A DNA stretch of 64,000 nucleotides from Pseudomonas sp. TH31 (lineage in GTDB: Bacteria; Pseudomonadota; Gammaproteobacteria; Pseudomonadales; Pseudomonadaceae), in the NCBI RefSeq assembly GCF_016650815.1, contig NZ_JAEKEZ010000013.1, forward strand, positions 1 to 64,000. Direction: 5' to 3'. Each line of letters starts with the position of its first letter. Within the stretch, counting starts at the first letter, position 1. This document shows positions 34,930-44,690 of this stretch, piece by piece. Under the pieces are notes generated by a model. That model had not been told where the DNA came from and made no database searches. It saw only the letters and a program-made list of their open reading frames with translations. Made by a program: the position numbers and the translations under genes.

Positions 34930-37053
34930 TTGTTCAAGCTCAAGACCACGATACTGCTGGGGGCGCTGCTGACTCTGGGCAGCTGCGAGCTCGAAGCCGC
35001 CATGCTGCCGGGCATTCCAGCCGCTACCACTGAGGCGCCGGCCAAGCCTGAGCCGCTGGTCCAGGGCGGCTTGCTCGGCGCCATCAGTTCCAGCATCGAC
35101 GACGTGCAGGACAAACTCGACCTCAACGAAAACCTGGTGGACGCCTGGCGCCTGCGGGCCGATCGGGCGGCCGATGAAGTCGACAAGCTGGTCAACCAGC
35201 CCTCGGCGCGTTCCGGCTGGAGTGTGGCCGGCGATTTCCTGATGCTGTCTGGCGTCTGGCTCGGCACCTTTGCTTTGCTCACGGTCCTCGGCGGCCTTGC
35301 GGCCAAGCGCCTGGTCCAGGGCCGCTGGCTACGTACCCGCCAGCGCAGCCAGGACTTGCTCGGCTATTTGATGCCATACACGCTGCCGGCGGTTGCCAGC
35401 CTGCCACTGACCCTTTACGTCAGCCACTTCCTGCCCGCCTCGGCTGGCCGGGCGTTGGCGCTGTGTTTTGCCTACGCCACCAGCAGCGGTATTTTCTCGA
35501 CCTCGATGCTGCTCTGCGTGATCGTCATGTTCAACACCGGCCACAAGCGCCCGGCGGTGCAGATCATTCGCGACTACTGCCCCAAACCACTGTTCTTGAT
35601 CGGCTTCCTCGCGGCGCTCAGCGATGCCTTGACCAGTCCGCAAATTGCCCGGCAACTGGGCGGCAATATCACCAGCAGCGTGGCGGTGTTTACCGGGCTG
35701 TTTGCCTCGATCATCTTCGGTTATCTGGTCATCCGGCTAAGACGTCCGGTGGCGCACCTGATTCGCAACCGAGCGTTGGCCCAGCGCCTGAAACAACCGT
35801 CGCTGCAGGAGTCCCTGCGGATCTTTTCCGGACTCTGGTACTGGCCGATCCTGTTGATGGTGATGGTCTCGGCGATCAATTTGATCGGCGTCGGCGAGGA
35901 CAACCAAAAAGCCCTGCGTTGCGCGTTGTTCACCACAATATTGCTGATTGCCACGGTGTTCCTGAGCACGATTTTCCAGCACCTGTTCAAGTCCCGAAAA
36001 GCCGAGGCGTTGCAACGCAGCAGCGCCTACAAAGAACGCTTCCTCAGCTTGCTGCACGCCTTGCTGCGGATCGTCATGGCCGTGGCGTTCATTGAAGTCC
36101 TCGGGCGAATCTGGGGCGTGTCGTTGTTTGAATTCGCCGAGCAAAACTCGATTGGGCGGGCGATCAGCAACTCGTTAAGCAGCATCGGTTTGATCTTCCT
36201 GGTGACCTGGCTGCTGTGGGTAGCGCTCGACACGGCGATTCAGGAAGCGTTGAAACCACCGGTCAGCAAACGCGCGGCGCGCCAACCGAGTACGCGGGTG
36301 AAAACCATCCTGCCGCTGCTGCGCAACGCGATCAAAATCATCCTGGTGGTGATCTGCGCAATCACCACCATGGCCAATCTGGGGATCAACGTCGCACCAC
36401 TGCTGGCCGGTGCCGGGGTGGTCGGGTTGGCCATCGGTTTTGGCTCGCAGCAACTGGTCCAGGATGTAATCACCGGGCTGTTCATCATCATCGAAGACAC
36501 GCTGTCGATTGGTGACTGGGTGGTGCTCGACTCCGGCCACGCCGGCACCGTCGAAGGCCTGACCATTCGCACCTTGCGCCTGCGCGACGGCAAGGGCTTT
36601 GTGCATTCGGTGCCGTTCGGGCAGATCAAGGCTGTGACCAATCAATCGCGGCAGTTTGCCTATGCGTTTTTCTCGGTGCAGTTCACCTATGACACTGACG
36701 TGGACAAGGCCATTGAGCTGATCCGCGAGGCCGGGGATTCGATCCGTGACGACGCGTTTCTCAAGTACAACCTGCAAGGGCCGCTCGATGTCTTTGGCGT
36801 CGACAAGATGGACCTTAACGGTGTGGTGCTGACAGCGCAGTTCCGCACCGTTTCAGGCGGGCAATATGCGGTGAGCCGGGCGTTTAACCAGCGGCTGAAA
36901 AAACTTGTGGATAACAGCCCGTGGGTGCATTTCGCGCAGACTTATCCACAGCAGGTTTTTATTCCGAAGCGTGGGATGGATGAAGTGGAAGAAGAGGGGC
37001 CGGCGCCGGACAATTCGCCGGTGTTGTTGCCGGATCAGCCGCGTACCCAATGA
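34930..37053 (+). CDS. MscS-type mechanosensitive ion channel
   Basis: 707 residues starting at TTG 34930, with AAGGAG nine bases before it. A signal-like segment is followed by a short periplasmic part, then about ten transmembrane helices. The pore helix and MscS core lie at about 470-530: LAGAGVVGLAIGFGSQQLVQ then DVITGLFIIIEDTLSIGDWV, followed by the beta domain VPFGQIKAVTNQSRQFAY. The length places it with large MscS relatives (MscM/YbiO type). It opens under hypo-osmotic tension. Confidence 0.9.
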   Translation: MFKLKTTILLGALLTLGSCELEAAMLPGIPAATTEAPAKPEPLVQGGLLGAISSSIDDVQDKLDLNENLVDAWRLRADRAADEVDKLVNQPSARSGWSVAGDFLMLSGVWLGTFALLTVLGGLAAKRLVQGRWLRTRQRSQDLLGYLMPYTLPAVASLPLTLYVSHFLPASAGRALALCFAYATSSGIFSTSMLLCVIVMFNTGHKRPAVQIIRDYCPKPLFLIGFLAALSDALTSPQIARQLGGNITSSVAVFTGLFASIIFGYLVIRLRRPVAHLIRNRALAQRLKQPSLQESLRIFSGLWYWPILLMVMVSAINLIGVGEDNQKALRCALFTTILLIATVFLSTIFQHLFKSRKAEALQRSSAYKERFLSLLHALLRIVMAVAFIEVLGRIWGVSLFEFAEQNSIGRAISNSLSSIGLIFLVTWLLWVALDTAIQEALKPPVSKRAARQPSTRVKTILPLLRNAIKIILVVICAITTMANLGINVAPLLAGAGVVGLAIGFGSQQLVQDVITGLFIIIEDTLSIGDWVVLDSGHAGTVEGLTIRTLRLRDGKGFVHSVPFGQIKAVTNQSRQFAYAFFSVQFTYDTDVDKAIELIREAGDSIRDDAFLKYNLQGPLDVFGVDKMDLNGVVLTAQFRTVSGGQYAVSRAFNQRLKKLVDNSPWVHFAQTYPQQVFIPKRGMDEVEEEGPAPDNSPVLLPDQPRTQ

Positions 37054-37077
37054 TGTGGGTTGGTGCTGATGGCCCCT

Positions 37078-37168
37078 TCGCGAGCAAGCCCGCTCCCACA
37101 GTGGATCGATGTCGGACCGAAGCTTTGTAACCGACACACATCCCCTGTGGGAGCGGGCTTGCTCGCGA
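37078..37168. repeat. Paired REP palindromes
   Basis: TTCGCGAGCAAGCCCGCTCC and TGTGGGAGCGGGCTTGCTCG in inverted orientation between the convergent channel and helicase genes. Confidence 0.85.
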
Positions 37169-37188
37169 TGAGGCCCGCCCAGCCGACA

Positions 37189-40100
37189 TCAATGCCTGAT
37201 CAGTTTGCTGTGCAGTTCGATAGACGCCTGCAGCTCCAGCTCCATCCAAAACACCTGCTTGCCGGCAATCTCCGCCGCCGCCGGCAACCCATCCCTAAAC
37301 ACCAACCGATTACTCGCCAACGCCGGCACCTTCACCCCCGGCAGCAACGTCCCGGCAAGATTCAGCGGATCCACCCCGCACACCGCCACCAGACTCCCGT
37401 CGTGGGGGCGCCGCCGCACCTCCCGCAGCAACGGTATCGCCTCAGGCAGGGCAAACTGCTCACCCGCCAAACCACTGACAAACCGCCCACCACGAATCTC
37501 CCCGCGAGCTTCCAGCCGATGAAACGTGCGCAACAACTCGCGCCAACTCGGCAACCAATCCGCCTCCCGTTCCAGCAAGCGCCAGAACACCACGCCGTAG
37601 CGCCGGAGCAAGGTCATGGCGATGTGTTCCAGTGTGTCGCTCGGTGTCGGCGCCGGGCGCTTGTTATCCACAACCGGCGCGAGTGGCCCGCGTCGCAGCA
37701 ACGCCCAGCGCCCGGCATCATCCATGCCGCCGACAAACGCCCCGCGCCCACGTCGGCTGCTGCGTTGCTGGCGTTTGCTCGCGGGTGTAATCAGCGCCCG
37801 CAGCCCGGCGAAACTGTCGGCGTTCACCAGCCCCGCGCCCACCAGTTCCTGCAAGGCGATTTCCAGTTCGGTGCGCAGCAGATGCGCTTCGTGGACCAGT
37901 TCATCGAAAAACAACGCGCCGTGTTGGCTCAGGGCCTCGAAGACTTTTTGTGTCTTGGGCGACAGTTCGCTGACCGGCGTCTGTTCGGTCAAGCCGCTCC
38001 ACAACCCGACCTGAGTGCGCGGCAGCAGCAGAATCGGCGTACTGCGCAGCGCCGTGCTGGCGCTCTTGTTGCGGGCGGTCAGGCGTGTCCACACCAGTTT
38101 GCCGCTGCGGCACAGGTCATCCAGCCAACTCGCCGAATAGTCCTTGAGCCGCGCTGGCAGAATGTCGCTGTCCCAGGCTGAAGCGGCGGCGGGGTAGCCT
38201 TCGAATTGACTGATGATCGCCGGCAACACTGCACTGCCTTGACCTTGTGTAGCGCTGGACAGATGCTGCCAGTCGAACAGAAACCGCATGAAATCCTGCA
38301 ACGCCACCGGCTCGATTTCCCGGCGCAGACGCTTGACCGTGTAGCGATGAATCCGCGCCAGCAGATGCCGTTCGCACCATTGCTCAATGTCGACGCCGGG
38401 GCTGAATTGCCCGCGCAGCACGTAGCCTTCGCGCTCCAGTTGCGCCAGGGCTTGAGTGACCTGCGTCGCCGGTAAGCCCAACGGTTCGGCAATCGCGTCC
38501 AGCGGCAACGGTCCAAACGCACTGAGCCGCGCACGAATCACTTCCAGCACCGCTGCATCGGTTTCCCAGACTTCATCGAAACCGGGCAACGCGTCCAGCG
38601 GCGGCAGCAAAATCGCCTGTGGATAAATCGCCCGCAGGCAGGTCAGCCGTTCCAGCGCCAACCACAGCGATTGCCCGGCATTGATCTGCAAACGGCTGGC
38701 GCGGCCGCTGTCGGCCAGGGCATTTAGCCAATCGAGCCAATGAGCGTTGGCTTGAGCTTCGGCATCGCTGATGCACGCCAGACTCATCAACGCCTCATGC
38801 ATTTCATCGATGCCGGTGGGCGCAGGCCAGGCTTCGTCGCGCACGGCTTGAATCGCTTCGGCATCCAGTGCGCCGAGGTCATCGGTGGATTGCGGGTCGC
38901 TCCAGCGCCGGTTGAGCACCGCTTGGGTGCGGCGTTCCTCCAGCGGCGCATCGTCGAGAAAGGTGTAGGGCCGGGCGCTGAGGATTTCTGCCGCCAGCGG
39001 CGAGGGCGCCGGCAAATCGCGGCTGATCAGGCGGATCTCGCCCCGTTCCATACGCCGCAACAGCGTCAGCCAGCCTTCGGTGTCCATGGCTTCGTGCAGG
39101 CAGTCGTCGAGGGTTTGTTCCACCAGTGGATGCTCGGGAACCTCCCGCTCGCCCGCGAGGTTTTCCACGCAGGCGATCTGATCGGGGAAGATGCTGGCGA
39201 TCAGGTCTTCACTCTTCATCCGCTGGATCTGCGGCGCGACTTTGCGTCCGCCGCTATAACGCGGCAACGCCAGTGCGACCCCGGCATTCCAGCGCCAGCG
39301 CACGCCGATCAACGGCGCTTCGAGCACCGCTTGAATCAGCAGGTGCTCGGCGCTGTTGCTGTGCAGGTAGCGCCAGACGTCATCCAGTTCAAAGCTGTGG
39401 CTGGTGGACAGCGACAGGACGATGGCGTCTTCGCTGGCGGCAGCCTGCAATTCAAAGTTGAAGGTGCGGCAGAAACGCTTGCGCAGGGCCAGGCCCCAGG
39501 CGCGGTTGATGCGGCTGCCAAACGGGGTGTGGATGATCAGTTGGGTGCCGCCGGACTCGTCGAAAAACCGCTCCATCAGCAGCGTGTCCTGAGACGGCAG
39601 GGCGCCCAATGTCAGGCGTGCGCGAGCGAGGTAATCCACCAGTTGATCGGCGCTGGCCAGGTTCAGGCCGAGGGTTTCGGTCAGCCAGTCGAGCGCTGGC
39701 TGTAAATTGCCGGGTGTGGCGCCGAGCAGGTCGTCGAGTTGCGCTTGCAGGCGCGCCACGGCAAACGACAATTGCGTGCTGCGCCCCGGCGCTTCCCCGA
39801 GCCAGAACGGAATCGTCGGCGGCTGGCCTTGGGCGTCTTCGACCCGGACCTTGCCGGTTTCCACGCGCAGGATTCGATAGGACGTGTTGCCGAGTTGGAA
39901 GACGTCCCCGGCAATGCTCTCCACCGCGAAGTCTTCGTTGACGCTGCCGATGTTCAGTCCCTGGGGCTCCAGCAGCACGCTGTAGTCGGCGTTGTCCGGA
40001 ATCGTCCCGCCACTGGTGACGGCGGTCAGCTTGGCGCCACGGCGACCGCGCAGGGTGCGGCTCACGGCGTCGCGATGCAGATAAGCGCTACGGATGCCCT

Positions 40101-41505
40101 GACGACCGTTGTAGCCCTCGGCAAGCATCTGCAGCAGCGCTTGATAGTGTTTTTCGTCGAGGCTGGCGTAGGGCGAGGCTTGGCGGAACAGCTCCAGCAG
40201 CGCCTGTTCCTGCCATTCCTGGCAACTGACCTCGGCGATGATTTGCTGGGCCAGCACGTCCAGCGGCGCCACGGGGATCAGCAACGTGTCGAGTTCGCCC
40301 CGGCGCACGCAGTCGAGCAGTGCGGCGCACTCGATCAAGTCATCGCGGGTGGTGGCGAACAACCGGCCCTTGGGCGTGCCGCCGACCTGGTGCCCGGAAC
40401 GACCGACCCGTTGCAGAAAGCCTGCAATCGAGCGCGGCGAGGCGATCTGACAGACCAGATCGACATCGCCGATATCAATCCCCAGCTCCAACGAGGCAGT
40501 GGCAATCAACACTTGCAGCTCGCCGCGCTTGAGCCGTTGTTCGGCGTCCAGGCGAAATTCCTTGGCCAGGCTGCCGTGGTGCGCGGCGACGGCATCCTTG
40601 CCTAGCCGTTCGCTCAGGTGCCGGCTCAGGCGTTCGGCCAGGCGCCTCGTGTTGACGAAAATCAGCGTGGTGCGGTGTTCGCGGGCGAGGGCGGCCAGGC
40701 GGTCGTAGACCAGTTCCCAGATATCGTTGGCCATCACTGCCGAAAGCGGCACGGGCGGCACTTCGATACCCAGGTCCCGCGGGCGGGCGTGGCCGATGTC
40801 GATGATTTCGCAAGGCCGGTCGCGGCCGACCAGGAAGCGCGAGACGGCTTCGATGGGTTTTTGCGTGGCGGACAGGCCGATGCGCATCAACGGCTCAGGA
40901 CATAGCGCCTGCAGACGTTCCAGGCTCAACGCCAAATGGCTGCCGCGTTTGCTGGCGGCGATGGCGTGGATTTCGTCGACGATGACCGTGCGCGTGGTGC
41001 CGAGCATTTTTCGGCCCGAATCGGAACCGAGCAGCACGTAAAGGGATTCCGGGGTGGTCACCAGAATGTGCGGCGCGGTCTTGCGCATCGCCGAGCGGTC
41101 TTTTTGCGGGGTGTCGCCGGTGCGCACGGCGGTGTTGATGTGTAATTCGGGCAGCCCCATCACGCGCAATTGCTCGGTGATACCGGCCAGCGGGTTTTGC
41201 AGGTTGATCTGGATGTCGTTGGACAAGGCTTTTAGCGGCGAGACGTAGACCACCAGGGTTTCGTCCGGCAGCTTGCCGTTGTTCTCCAGTCCCAGGTGAA
41301 CCAGATCATCAAGTACCGCGAGGAATGCGGTCAGGGTTTTGCCGGAACCGGTGGGCGCGGCGATCAATGTCGAGCGGCGTTGGCGAATCAACGGCCACGC
41401 ACGGGCCTGGGCGGCGGTGACCGTCGCAAAGGTCTTGCTGAACCAGGCACTGACGGCGGGGTGGAAGCCGGTCAGGGCACTGTCTGCGGGGATGGGCAGG
41501 TTCAT
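37189..41505 (-). CDS. lhr: Lhr-type large ATP-dependent helicase
   Basis: 1438 residues from ATG 41505 (MNLPIPADSALTGFHPAVSA). The superfamily 2 core has ARAWPLIRQRRSTLIAAPTG-SGKT (Walker A), DEIHA (motif II), GLSATQ (motif III), IFVNTRRLAERLSRHL (motif IV) and FLQRVGRSGHQ (motif VI). It is followed by the winged-helix and Lhr-specific domains, and the long C-terminal extension of full-length Lhr (E. coli 1538 residues). It is a 3'-5' DNA/RNA-DNA helicase linked to repair. Longer in-frame starts exist upstream but run through a REP repeat and have no family support. It stands alone. Confidence 0.93.
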   Translation of the reverse strand: MNLPIPADSALTGFHPAVSAWFSKTFATVTAAQARAWPLIRQRRSTLIAAPTGSGKTLTAFLAVLDDLVHLGLENNGKLPDETLVVYVSPLKALSNDIQINLQNPLAGITEQLRVMGLPELHINTAVRTGDTPQKDRSAMRKTAPHILVTTPESLYVLLGSDSGRKMLGTTRTVIVDEIHAIAASKRGSHLALSLERLQALCPEPLMRIGLSATQKPIEAVSRFLVGRDRPCEIIDIGHARPRDLGIEVPPVPLSAVMANDIWELVYDRLAALAREHRTTLIFVNTRRLAERLSRHLSERLGKDAVAAHHGSLAKEFRLDAEQRLKRGELQVLIATASLELGIDIGDVDLVCQIASPRSIAGFLQRVGRSGHQVGGTPKGRLFATTRDDLIECAALLDCVRRGELDTLLIPVAPLDVLAQQIIAEVSCQEWQEQALLELFRQASPYASLDEKHYQALLQMLAEGYNGRQGIRSAYLHRDAVSRTLRGRRGAKLTAVTSGGTIPDNADYSVLLEPQGLNIGSVNEDFAVESIAGDVFQLGNTSYRILRVETGKVRVEDAQGQPPTIPFWLGEAPGRSTQLSFAVARLQAQLDDLLGATPGNLQPALDWLTETLGLNLASADQLVDYLARARLTLGALPSQDTLLMERFFDESGGTQLIIHTPFGSRINRAWGLALRKRFCRTFNFELQAAASEDAIVLSLSTSHSFELDDVWRYLHSNSAEHLLIQAVLEAPLIGVRWRWNAGVALALPRYSGGRKVAPQIQRMKSEDLIASIFPDQIACVENLAGEREVPEHPLVEQTLDDCLHEAMDTEGWLTLLRRMERGEIRLISRDLPAPSPLAAEILSARPYTFLDDAPLEERRTQAVLNRRWSDPQSTDDLGALDAEAIQAVRDEAWPAPTGIDEMHEALMSLACISDAEAQANAHWLDWLNALADSGRASRLQINAGQSLWLALERLTCLRAIYPQAILLPPLDALPGFDEVWETDAAVLEVIRARLSAFGPLPLDAIAEPLGLPATQVTQALAQLEREGYVLRGQFSPGVDIEQWCERHLLARIHRYTVKRLRREIEPVALQDFMRFLFDWQHLSSATQGQGSAVLPAIISQFEGYPAAASAWDSDILPARLKDYSASWLDDLCRSGKLVWTRLTARNKSASTALRSTPILLLPRTQVGLWSGLTEQTPVSELSPKTQKVFEALSQHGALFFDELVHEAHLLRTELEIALQELVGAGLVNADSFAGLRALITPASKRQQRSSRRGRGAFVGGMDDAGRWALLRRGPLAPVVDNKRPAPTPSDTLEHIAMTLLRRYGVVFWRLLEREADWLPSWRELLRTFHRLEARGEIRGGRFVSGLAGEQFALPEAIPLLREVRRRPHDGSLVAVCGVDPLNLAGTLLPGVKVPALASNRLVFRDGLPAAAEIAGKQVFWMELELQASIELHSKLIRH

Positions 41506-41577
41506 GGAGTAATTTATGCGGGCGGGATGGGTAAGATGCAAGTACCGCTGGTGATCACTGGTGATCGGGAAATCGCT

Positions 41578-41643
41578 ATCGCGGGCAAGCCATGCTCCTA
41601 CAGGTATGCGCGGCGCTTTTGTAGGAGCGAGGCTTGCCCGCGA
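41578..41643. repeat. Inverted REP pair (type GTAGGAGCGAGGCTTGCCCGCG)
   Basis: ATCGCGGGCAAGCCATGCTC and TGTAGGAGCGAGGCTTGCCC inverted around a 17-base centre, in the 301-bp divergent space between lhr and the RmlD-like gene. The promoters of both genes must lie beside it. Confidence 0.8.
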
Positions 41644-41806
41644 AGAGGCCGGCCATCGCACCGCTAAATCGGGCGATCTACACTTTACGGATGACGGTTG
41701 CGCACTAAACCCGCAAAATGCAACGATTCGGGCAATTATCGACGACATCGCCTGCCGGCGCTGTCGATACAGCCATCGTTCCAATCAGACTGGGCCTGCT
41801 GACTCT

Positions 41807-42689
41807 ATGCGAATGCGCCTTATGTTACTGGGCGGCGGAAATGCCCTTGGGCAGGCGCTGATTCGCCTCGGTGCGGAGGAAGACATCGGTTTCCTCGCCC
41901 CCGCCCACCACAAGACGGCTGGGATGCCGCGAGCCTGACGCAACTGCTCGACGACACCCGCCCGGACGCGTTGATCAACCTCGCCTATTACTTTGACTGG
42001 TTCCAGGCGGAGACGGTCAGTGAACAGCGTCTGGCCGGGCAGGAGCGTGCGGTCGAGCGTCTGGCCGAACTGTGCCAGCACCACAACATCGTGCTGCTGC
42101 AACCTTCGAGCTATCGGGTGTTCGACGGCTCGCGTGCTACCGCCTACAGCGAAAAAGACGAGCCGGTGCCTTTGGGCCTGCGCGGTCAAGCGTTGTGGCG
42201 GATCGAACAAAGCGTGCGCGCCACATGCCCGCAACACGTGTTGTTGCGTTTCGGCTGGCTGCTCGATGACAGCGCCGATGGCACGCTCGGGCGTTTCCTC
42301 GCTCGGGCCGAGACGCCGCAAGAGCTGCTGATGGCCGATGACCGTCGGGGCAATCCGACGCCGGTGGACGATGCGGCCCGGGTGATCATTTCGGTGCTCA
42401 AGCAACTCGATTGCGCGGCGCCGCTGTGGGGCACCTACCATTACGCCGGACATGAGGCGACCACGCCGCTGGCATTGGGGCAGGCGATCATCACCGAAGC
42501 ACGCAACCTGCATGAACTGGCCATCGAAGCGCCGACTGCCCAGGCGCATGCCGCGCGACCTGACGCTGGCGAAGAACCGCAACACGCGGTGCTGGCCTGC
42601 AAGAAAATTCTGCACACCTTCGGGATCAAGCCCCGCGCCTGGCGCGCGGCGCTCCGGGCTTACTGGATAGGTTTTATCGCCATGGCTGA
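41807..42689 (+). pseudogene. RmlD-like sugar-nucleotide reductase, two frameshifts
   Basis: Homologue by position and content of P. aeruginosa PA4069. It begins MRMRLMLLGGGNALGQALIR (Rossmann Gly motif) and breaks at about 41898-41915. It then resumes as DGWDAASLTQLLDDTRPDAL, continues through NLAYYFDWFQAE, QPSSYRVFDG and HYAGHEATTPLALGQ, and breaks again at 42651-42658 (GCTCCGGG). The repaired end reads AALPGLLDRFYRHG, with the TGA overlapping the start of the epimerase gene. Each site lacks one base; 883+2 bp gives 294 residues. Without repair the second part would seem fused to the epimerase, which I consider an artefact. Confidence 0.8.
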
Positions 42690-43611
42690 CGGCCCTGTTT
42701 TAATCACCGGCGGCGCCGGTTTCATTGGATCGCACCTCACCGACGCCTTGCTCGCCCAAGGCCATTCGGTGCGAATTCTCGATGACCTGTCCACCGGCAA
42801 GCGCAGCAACCTGCCGCTGGACAATCCCAAGGTCGAACTGATTGTTGGCGACGTTGCCGATGCGGCACTGGTCGCTCGCTCGATGATCGGTTGCAGCGCT
42901 GTCGCGCACCTGGCCGCCGTGGCCTCGGTGCAGGCGTCGGTGGACGATCCGGTGAAGACTCACCAAAGCAATTTCATCGGCACCCTGAATGTCTGCGAGG
43001 CCATGCGTCAGGCCGGCGTCATTCGGGTATTGTTCGCCTCCAGTGCGGCGGTTTACGGCAACAACGGCGAAGGCGAGTCGATTGACGAAGACACCGCCAA
43101 AGCGCCGCTGACGCCATACGCCTCGGACAAACTGGCTGGCGAGTACTACTTCGATTTCTACCGCCGCCAGCATGGTCTGGAACCGGTGGTGTTCCGCTTC
43201 TTCAACATCTTCGGCCCGCGCCAGGACCCGTCCTCGCCGTATTCCGGGGTGATCAGCATTTTCAGCGAGCGCGCGCAGAAAGGCCTGCCGATCACCGTGT
43301 TCGGTGATGGCGAGCAAACGCGGGATTTTGTCTACGTTGAAGACCTGGTCGATTTGCTGGTGCAGGCGATCGAGAAACCACAGGTCGAAGTCGGCGCGGT
43401 GAATGTCGGCTGGAATCAGGCCACGACCCTCAAGCAGATGCTTGAAGCCTTGGGCCAAGTGGTGGGCGAGTTGCCGCCAGTGAGTTACGGCCCGGCGCGG
43501 TCCGGTGACATCCGTCACTCGCGAGCGAACAATCGGCGTTTGCTGGAGCGGTTTACCTATCCAGAGCAAACCCCGATGACTGTTGGCCTCGCGCGGTTGC
43601 TGGGTCGCTGA
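42682..43611 (+). CDS. NAD-dependent sugar-nucleotide epimerase
   Basis: 309 residues, extended SDR fold, equivalent in place to PA4068. VLITGGAGFIGSHLTDAL is the NAD-binding motif (about 5-22); the catalytic set is S in FASSAAVYGNNGEG and Y-x3-K in PLTPYASDKLAGEYYFD. Later GDGEQTRDFVYVEDLVD is the usual C-terminal motif of UDP-glucose 4-epimerase-like enzymes. It overlaps the RmlD-like gene by 8 bases. The pair probably modifies a nucleotide sugar for surface polysaccharide. A strong terminator follows. Confidence 0.9.
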   Translation: MADGPVLITGGAGFIGSHLTDALLAQGHSVRILDDLSTGKRSNLPLDNPKVELIVGDVADAALVARSMIGCSAVAHLAAVASVQASVDDPVKTHQSNFIGTLNVCEAMRQAGVIRVLFASSAAVYGNNGEGESIDEDTAKAPLTPYASDKLAGEYYFDFYRRQHGLEPVVFRFFNIFGPRQDPSSPYSGVISIFSERAQKGLPITVFGDGEQTRDFVYVEDLVDLLVQAIEKPQVEVGAVNVGWNQATTLKQMLEALGQVVGELPPVSYGPARSGDIRHSRANNRRLLERFTYPEQTPMTVGLARLLGR

Positions 43612-43627
43612 GTTTTTCGCAGTCATG

Positions 43628-43657
43628 AAAAAGGCGCCTGTCGAGGCGCCTTTTTTT
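43628..43657. terminator. Rho-independent terminator after the epimerase gene
   Basis: AAAAAGGCGCC / GGCGCCTTTTT with a 6-base loop and seven Ts, 16 bases after the stop. The leading A-run makes it usable from the other side too. Confidence 0.9.
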
Positions 43658-43688
43658 ATTCTGGATTTTTGTTGTCCGGTCGGACGTC

Positions 43689-43764
43689 TTCGCGAGCAGG
43701 CTCGCTCCCACAGGGGATGTGTGTTGATGCACAGATCAAATGTGGGAGCGAGCCTGCTCGCGAA
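43689..43764. repeat. Paired REP palindromes
   Basis: TTCGCGAGCAGGCTCGCTCC and TGTGGGAGCGAGCCTGCTCG inverted, right after the terminator and just before the stop of oprG on the other strand. Confidence 0.85.
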
Positions 43765-43770
43765 GGGGGC

Positions 43771-44469
43771 TTAGAATTTGTAGCCGAGCCCGACCATGTA
43801 CACGAACGGGTCCACATCCACATTGACCTTGGCTCGAGTGCCCGGCGCCACGGCGTCGTTTTCCACGGTCGCACGGGTGTTGATGTCGATGTAACGCATC
43901 TGGGCGTTGAGCATGATGTTGTCGGTGATCATGTAGTCAGCACCGACCTGGAACGCCATGCCCCAGGAGTTTTTTGCCTTGAAGTTGCTGAAACCGTTGG
44001 CTTGCGCTTCGTTGCTGAGCTTCTCGTCGTAGATCCAGGTGTAGTTGATACCCGCGCCCACATACGGCTGGAAGGCAGACTTGTTGTCGAGCGGGTAATA
44101 AACCACGCTCAGGGTCGGCGGCAGGTGCTTGAGGGTGCCGAGTTTGCCGTTGGCCGCGCCGAGGCCAGTGCCTTTGAGGTTCACGTCATGCTCGAACGGC
44201 GAGGCGGCGAGCAGCTCGATACCGATGTTGTTGGTGACCATGTACGCGAAGTTCAGGCCCAACTGCGTGTCGCTGTCCATGGTGGCCTTGCCACCCAGGT
44301 TGGTGCCGGCCAATGGGCCTTGATCGACCTTGACGCTGGAGCTGCTGGCTTTCGGGTTGACGGTGATTGCACCGGCGCGAACGATGATGTCGCCAGCGTC
44401 GAAGGCGTGGGCGAGCGGGGCTGTTAGCGCGAGGGCAAACAGCGAGGCGCTGAGCAAGGACTTGTTCAT
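43771..44469 (-). CDS. oprG: Outer-membrane protein OprG (OmpW family)
   Basis: 232 residues with a signal peptide (SLFALALTAPLAHA). It forms the eight-strand OmpW barrel: AGDIIVRAGAITVNPKASSS at the start, LSVVYYPLDNKSAFQPYVGA in the middle, and a C-terminal FVYMVGLGYKF ending in Phe. OmpW proteins let small hydrophobic molecules cross the outer membrane laterally. The neighbours match PA4066 and PA4068 on each side of oprG (PA4067) in P. aeruginosa. A probable ANR site lies upstream, in line with known anaerobic and iron-linked control. Confidence 0.9.
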   Translation of the reverse strand: MNKSLLSASLFALALTAPLAHAFDAGDIIVRAGAITVNPKASSSSVKVDQGPLAGTNLGGKATMDSDTQLGLNFAYMVTNNIGIELLAASPFEHDVNLKGTGLGAANGKLGTLKHLPPTLSVVYYPLDNKSAFQPYVGAGINYTWIYDEKLSNEAQANGFSNFKAKNSWGMAFQVGADYMITDNIMLNAQMRYIDINTRATVENDAVAPGTRAKVNVDVDPFVYMVGLGYKF

Positions 44470-44534
44470 GGGGGCTCCAAAGGACGTTGAAAATATTCGA
44501 TGTCCAATGGTAAAGAGCCATCTGATACGGTCTT

Positions 44535-44548
44535 TTGATTCAGCTCAA
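44535..44548 (-). promoter_or_regulatory. Probable ANR/Fnr box of oprG
   Basis: TTGATTCAGCTCAA differs in one base from the consensus TTGAT-N4-ATCAA. Its centre is about 72 bp upstream of the oprG start codon, which allows a class II promoter with a leader of about 30 bases. P. aeruginosa oprG is known to depend on ANR. Confidence 0.55.
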
Positions 44549-44593
44549 TGAAACAGTGATGGTCGGTTTTTTTGTGGAACCTTTGAGGGCCTC

Positions 44594-44658
44594 ATCGCGA
44601 GCAGGCTCGCTCCCACAGGATTCGGGTGATCCCTGTGGGAGCGAGCCTGCTCGCGATA
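44594..44658. repeat. Paired REP palindromes
   Basis: ATCGCGAGCAGGCTCGCTCC and CTGTGGGAGCGAGCCTGCTC inverted with a short 15-base centre, upstream of oprG and after the last gene of the zinc operon. Confidence 0.85.
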
Positions 44659-44690
44659 ACTATCGATCAAACAACATAGAACTACCGGAT

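Noticed and set aside
41971..43611. Apparent 546-residue fusion of RmlD-like protein and epimerase
   Set aside because: A single missing base at 42651-42658 hides the normal RmlD stop, which would overlap the epimerase ATG; best explained as an indel.
42700..43626. 308-codon minus-strand frame
   Set aside because: Antisense to the epimerase gene, which has all SDR motifs.
23635..44658. Repeated palindromes considered as a CRISPR array
   Set aside because: Copies are scattered singly or in inverted pairs between genes, without regular spacers or cas genes.
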